From Pseudomonadota bacterium (GTDB lineage: Bacteria; Pseudomonadota; Gammaproteobacteria; Burkholderiales; Thiobacillaceae), in the NCBI GenBank assembly GCA_021791235.1, contig JAJYXA010000214.1:1-7147 (forward strand): 7,147 bases of DNA. Reading direction: 5' to 3'. How positions within the stretch are numbered: position 1 is the stretch's first letter; every line of letters starts with the position of its first letter. Under the pieces are notes generated by a model. The model had not been told where the DNA came from. It saw only the letters and a program-made list of their open reading frames with translations, and made no database searches. Below, one piece after another: positions 5,302 to 7,147 of this stretch. A program made the position numbers and the translations under genes.

Positions 5302-6545
5302 TTGGTTGCCAGCTCCGGTTGCGCCGCCACGCGATCGATGAGGCTTTCGTAGGCCCGCAACAGCTGCGCCACGCGCTTGTCCCACTGGTTGGCCCGTGCA
5401 TGGTCGAGGATCGCAGTGCGGTCCCAGTCCTTGTCGAGTGCGGCATCCAGCGCCCGCTGCAGGGCGGTGGCGTCGCCGAACGGCACGATGCTGCCGAGTT
5501 CATCGCGGCATACCACTTCGGCATTGCCGCCGACGTCGGTGGTCACGACCGGCAGGCCGCAGGCCATGGCTTCGAGAAACACGTTGGCCCAGCCCTCGTT
5601 GCGGGTGGCGAGCACGAAGAGGTCGGACGCGGACAGCGCCCATTTCAGTTCGTCGGGCGGCAGCGCGCCGAGAAAATGCACGCGCCCGGCGAGTCCCAGC
5701 CGCGCCACCTGCGCAGTGAGCTCGGCGCGGTTGTCGCCTTCGGGACTGGCGCCGCCGACGATGGCGTAATGCAGGTCGGGATGGCGCTCGAGCAGCGCCG
5801 GCATGACCTCGATGACGCGCTGCATGCCCTTGCGCTCGACCAGGGCGCCCACCGAGACCAGTACCCTGGCACCCAGCGGCAGGCCGTATTTGTGGCGCGC
5901 GGCGGCGCGCTCGACGGGATGGAAGCGGGTCGTGTCGACGCCGTTGCCGACGACCTCGGTTTTCTCTTCGGCGGCGCCGAGTTCGATCGCCAGCCGGCGC
6001 AGCGAATCGGAGACAGTGAACACACGGGATGCCGCCTGGAGCGTTCGGGACAGACGGGGACGCAGCGCGGGATTTTTGCTGTGCGGCACTTCGGTGCCGC
6101 GCAGGGTGATGGTCACCGGCAGGCCGAGCCAGCGGCCCAGGCGGGTGGCGGCTTCGCCGTCGGGGTAGGTGAAGTGGGCGTCGATCAGGCGCGCGCCTTC
6201 GCGCCGCAGGCGCCGCATCAAGCCGAAGCTCGCCAGCGCCATCGACCAGCCGTCGAACCGGCGCAGCAGGCCGGGCACCGACAGGAAACGCGGGTGGTAG
6301 ACGCGGATGCCCTGCTGGATTTCCAGCACCGGGGCTTGCGGACGGTAGCCGGGACGCAGCAGGCGGATCAGCGACTGCACGGGAAACCACGGCTGTGGCG
6401 AGACGACGGCGAGCGGCCGGTGCTGCGCGACGCGGAACATGCGTTCGCGGATGAACAGCCCGGCGCCGGGACGCGCCGCGCTGGGGAACAGCGCGCTGAA
6501 CACGACCAGGTCGATGCGGTCGGCGACGGGGCGCGATTCAGCCAA
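5298..6545 (-). CDS. family 4 (GT-B) glycosyltransferase
   Basis: This 415-residue cytoplasmic or peripheral-membrane enzyme has two Rossmann-like halves. The N-terminal acceptor half starts with IDLVVFSALFP and GAGLFIRER (27-35), and contains DAHFTYPDG (122-130). The linker VVGNGVDTTRFHP (198-210) is typical of GT4 enzymes. The donor half has SVGALVERKG (231-240) and the EX7E block, with Glu317 and Glu325 in NEGWANVFLEAMACG (316-330), followed by PVVTTDVGG. It should be a retaining transferase moving a hexose from a nucleotide sugar to a lipid-linked acceptor; the sugar is not predictable. The start is TTG 6545-6543, supported by a perfect GGAGG 6 nt upstream and an 8-bp overlap with the previous gene. 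No better in-frame ATG exists near the N-terminus. The stop overlaps the ligase start as ATGA. Confidence 0.9.
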   Translation of the reverse strand: MAESRPVADRIDLVVFSALFPSAARPGAGLFIRERMFRVAQHRPLAVVSPQPWFPVQSLIRLLRPGYRPQAPVLEIQQGIRVYHPRFLSVPGLLRRFDGWSMALASFGLMRRLRREGARLIDAHFTYPDGEAATRLGRWLGLPVTITLRGTEVPHSKNPALRPRLSRTLQAASRVFTVSDSLRRLAIELGAAEEKTEVVGNGVDTTRFHPVERAAARHKYGLPLGARVLVSVGALVERKGMQRVIEVMPALLERHPDLHYAIVGGASPEGDNRAELTAQVARLGLAGRVHFLGALPPDELKWALSASDLFVLATRNEGWANVFLEAMACGLPVVTTDVGGNAEVVCRDELGSIVPFGDATALQRALDAALDKDWDRTAILDHARANQWDKRVAQLLRAYESLIDRVAAQPELATK

Positions 6546-7147
6546 GCGCGGCCTCCATCCCGGGTTTGACGAGGCTGCCGTAGACGCCGCGATAACGCGC
6601 CACGCTGGCGGCCCAGTTGCGCTCGGATTCGACGAACCGGCGGCCGTTCCGCTTCATGCCGTCCCAGCCCTGTTCGTACTTCAGCAGCGCCACCACCTTG
6701 CTGGCAAGGTCGCCCGCATTGCCCGCACGGAACAGCACGCCGGTCTTGCCGTCCCGGATCAGTTCCTTGTGGCCGCCGACGTCGGAGGCGACCATCAGCC
6801 GACCCTGCGCCATCGCTTCCAGCGGCTTCAGCGGCGTCACCAGATTGGTCAGCCGCATCGGGTGGCGCGGGTACACCAGCACATCGACCAGGTCGTAGTA
6901 GCGGTTCACCTCGGCGTGCGGCACGCGCCCGGTGAACACCACCCGGTCCTTCAGGTCGAGCGCCATGACCTGCTGCTTCAGCGCGGCATCCTGCGGCCCG
7001 CCGCCGACCAGCAGCACTTTCACGTCGGGCATCTGCCTGAGGATCGCCGGCAGCGCCGCGATCAGCAGATCGAGCCCTTCGTAGGCGTAGAAAGAGCCGA
7101 TGAAGCCGAGCACGCGGCTGGTGCCGAGGCCGAGCTTCATTTTCAGC
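6538..7147 (-). CDS. glycosyltransferase, PEP-CTERM/exosortase A-associated type (5' end outside window)
   Basis: The frame runs off the right edge; the codons before the first visible ATG (7140-7138) are also open (L, K), so that Met is probably internal. About 202 residues of the donor-binding half are visible. Counting from that Met they include GFIGSFYAYEGLDLL (12-26), VLLVGGGPQ (42-50), VVFTGRVPH (67-75), YYDLVDVLVYPR (81-92), TPLKPLEAMAQG (102-113) and SDVGGHKELI (119-128). This matches my memory of the exosortase A-associated glycosyltransferase group named after Daro_2409 (TIGR04063). The first Glu of the GT4 EX7E motif is replaced (Leu100), with the TPLKPLEAMA form instead, which occurs in a subgroup of GT4 enzymes. 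It probably adds a sugar to the lipid-linked exopolysaccharide precursor. TGA 6540-6538 lies 3' of the next gene's start, giving an 8-bp overlap. Confidence 0.85.
   Translation of the reverse strand, partial: LKMKLGLGTSRVLGFIGSFYAYEGLDLLIAALPAILRQMPDVKVLLVGGGPQDAALKQQVMALDLKDRVVFTGRVPHAEVNRYYDLVDVLVYPRHPMRLTNLVTPLKPLEAMAQGRLMVASDVGGHKELIRDGKTGVLFRAGNAGDLASKVVALLKYEQGWDGMKRNGRRFVESERNWAASVARYRGVYGSLVKPGMEAALG
6552..6556 (-). promoter_or_regulatory. Shine-Dalgarno GGAGG deciding a TTG start
   Basis: GGAGG on the minus strand lies six bases before TTG 6545-6543, inside the last codons of the upstream glycosyltransferase. The ideal sequence and spacing support the unusual TTG as the real start. 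Confidence 0.75.

Noticed and set aside
5302..5385. Upstream extension of the ligase gene by 28 residues to ATG 5385
   Set aside because: The extension (GQARGAAVAGLRK...) has no homology-like features and would overlap the glycosyltransferase by 88 bp; ATG 5301 gives the same ATGA overlap seen at the other junctions.
5259..6569. Plus-strand open frame of 436 codons opposite the GT4 gene
   Set aside because: Slightly longer than the real gene but composed of H/Q/R/D-rich sequence without domains, whereas the minus-strand frame has full GT4 motifs.

Overview
The window looks like part of an exopolysaccharide/glycan biosynthesis locus from a GC-rich Gram-negative bacterium. A betaproteobacterium carrying an exosortase A (XrtA)/PEP-CTERM system is the most likely source. 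This rests on two proteins recognised from memory of the families: the C-terminal part of a glycosyltransferase resembling the PEP-CTERM/exosortase A-associated group, and a membrane protein resembling the exosortase A-associated O-glycosylation ligase. No exosortase or PEP-CTERM substrate lies inside the window, so the XrtA link is by homology of accessory genes only.

Layout. Positions 1-180 hold the last 59 codons of a plus-strand gene, probably an asparagine-synthase-type amidotransferase. Positions 181-465 are a non-coding gap between convergent genes. It holds a 118-bp element with perfect 20-bp inverted ends, a 13-bp direct repeat and a small hairpin. From 466 to the right edge everything is on the minus strand and read right to left: glycosyltransferase (5' end cut off), second family-4 glycosyltransferase, CapK/PaaK-like AMP-forming ligase, a 113-bp structured gap, an alpha/alpha-toroid protein of unknown function, a formyltransferase, and the polytopic O-ligase. 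Junctions are very tight (one 8-bp overlap, three 4-bp ATGA overlaps) except for the 113-bp gap after the ligase, so translational coupling within two sub-blocks is likely.

Working model (inference). The two glycosyltransferases extend a lipid-linked glycan at the cytoplasmic face. The formyltransferase and the adenylating ligase may add or activate formyl/acyl decorations. The toroid protein may act on the glycan as an epimerase-, lyase- or hydrolase-like enzyme. The membrane ligase/polymerase joins the finished glycan to an acceptor or to other units on the periplasmic side.

The most distinctive non-coding region is the 113-bp gap at 3803-3915. Read on the minus strand it carries two perfect 8-bp hairpins of REP-like character, a terminator-like stem followed by five T, and an 8-residue leader ORF. 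The Shine-Dalgarno of that ORF lies inside one hairpin, and its stop overlaps the start of the toroid gene. No transposase, RNA gene, CRISPR array or phage gene was seen.
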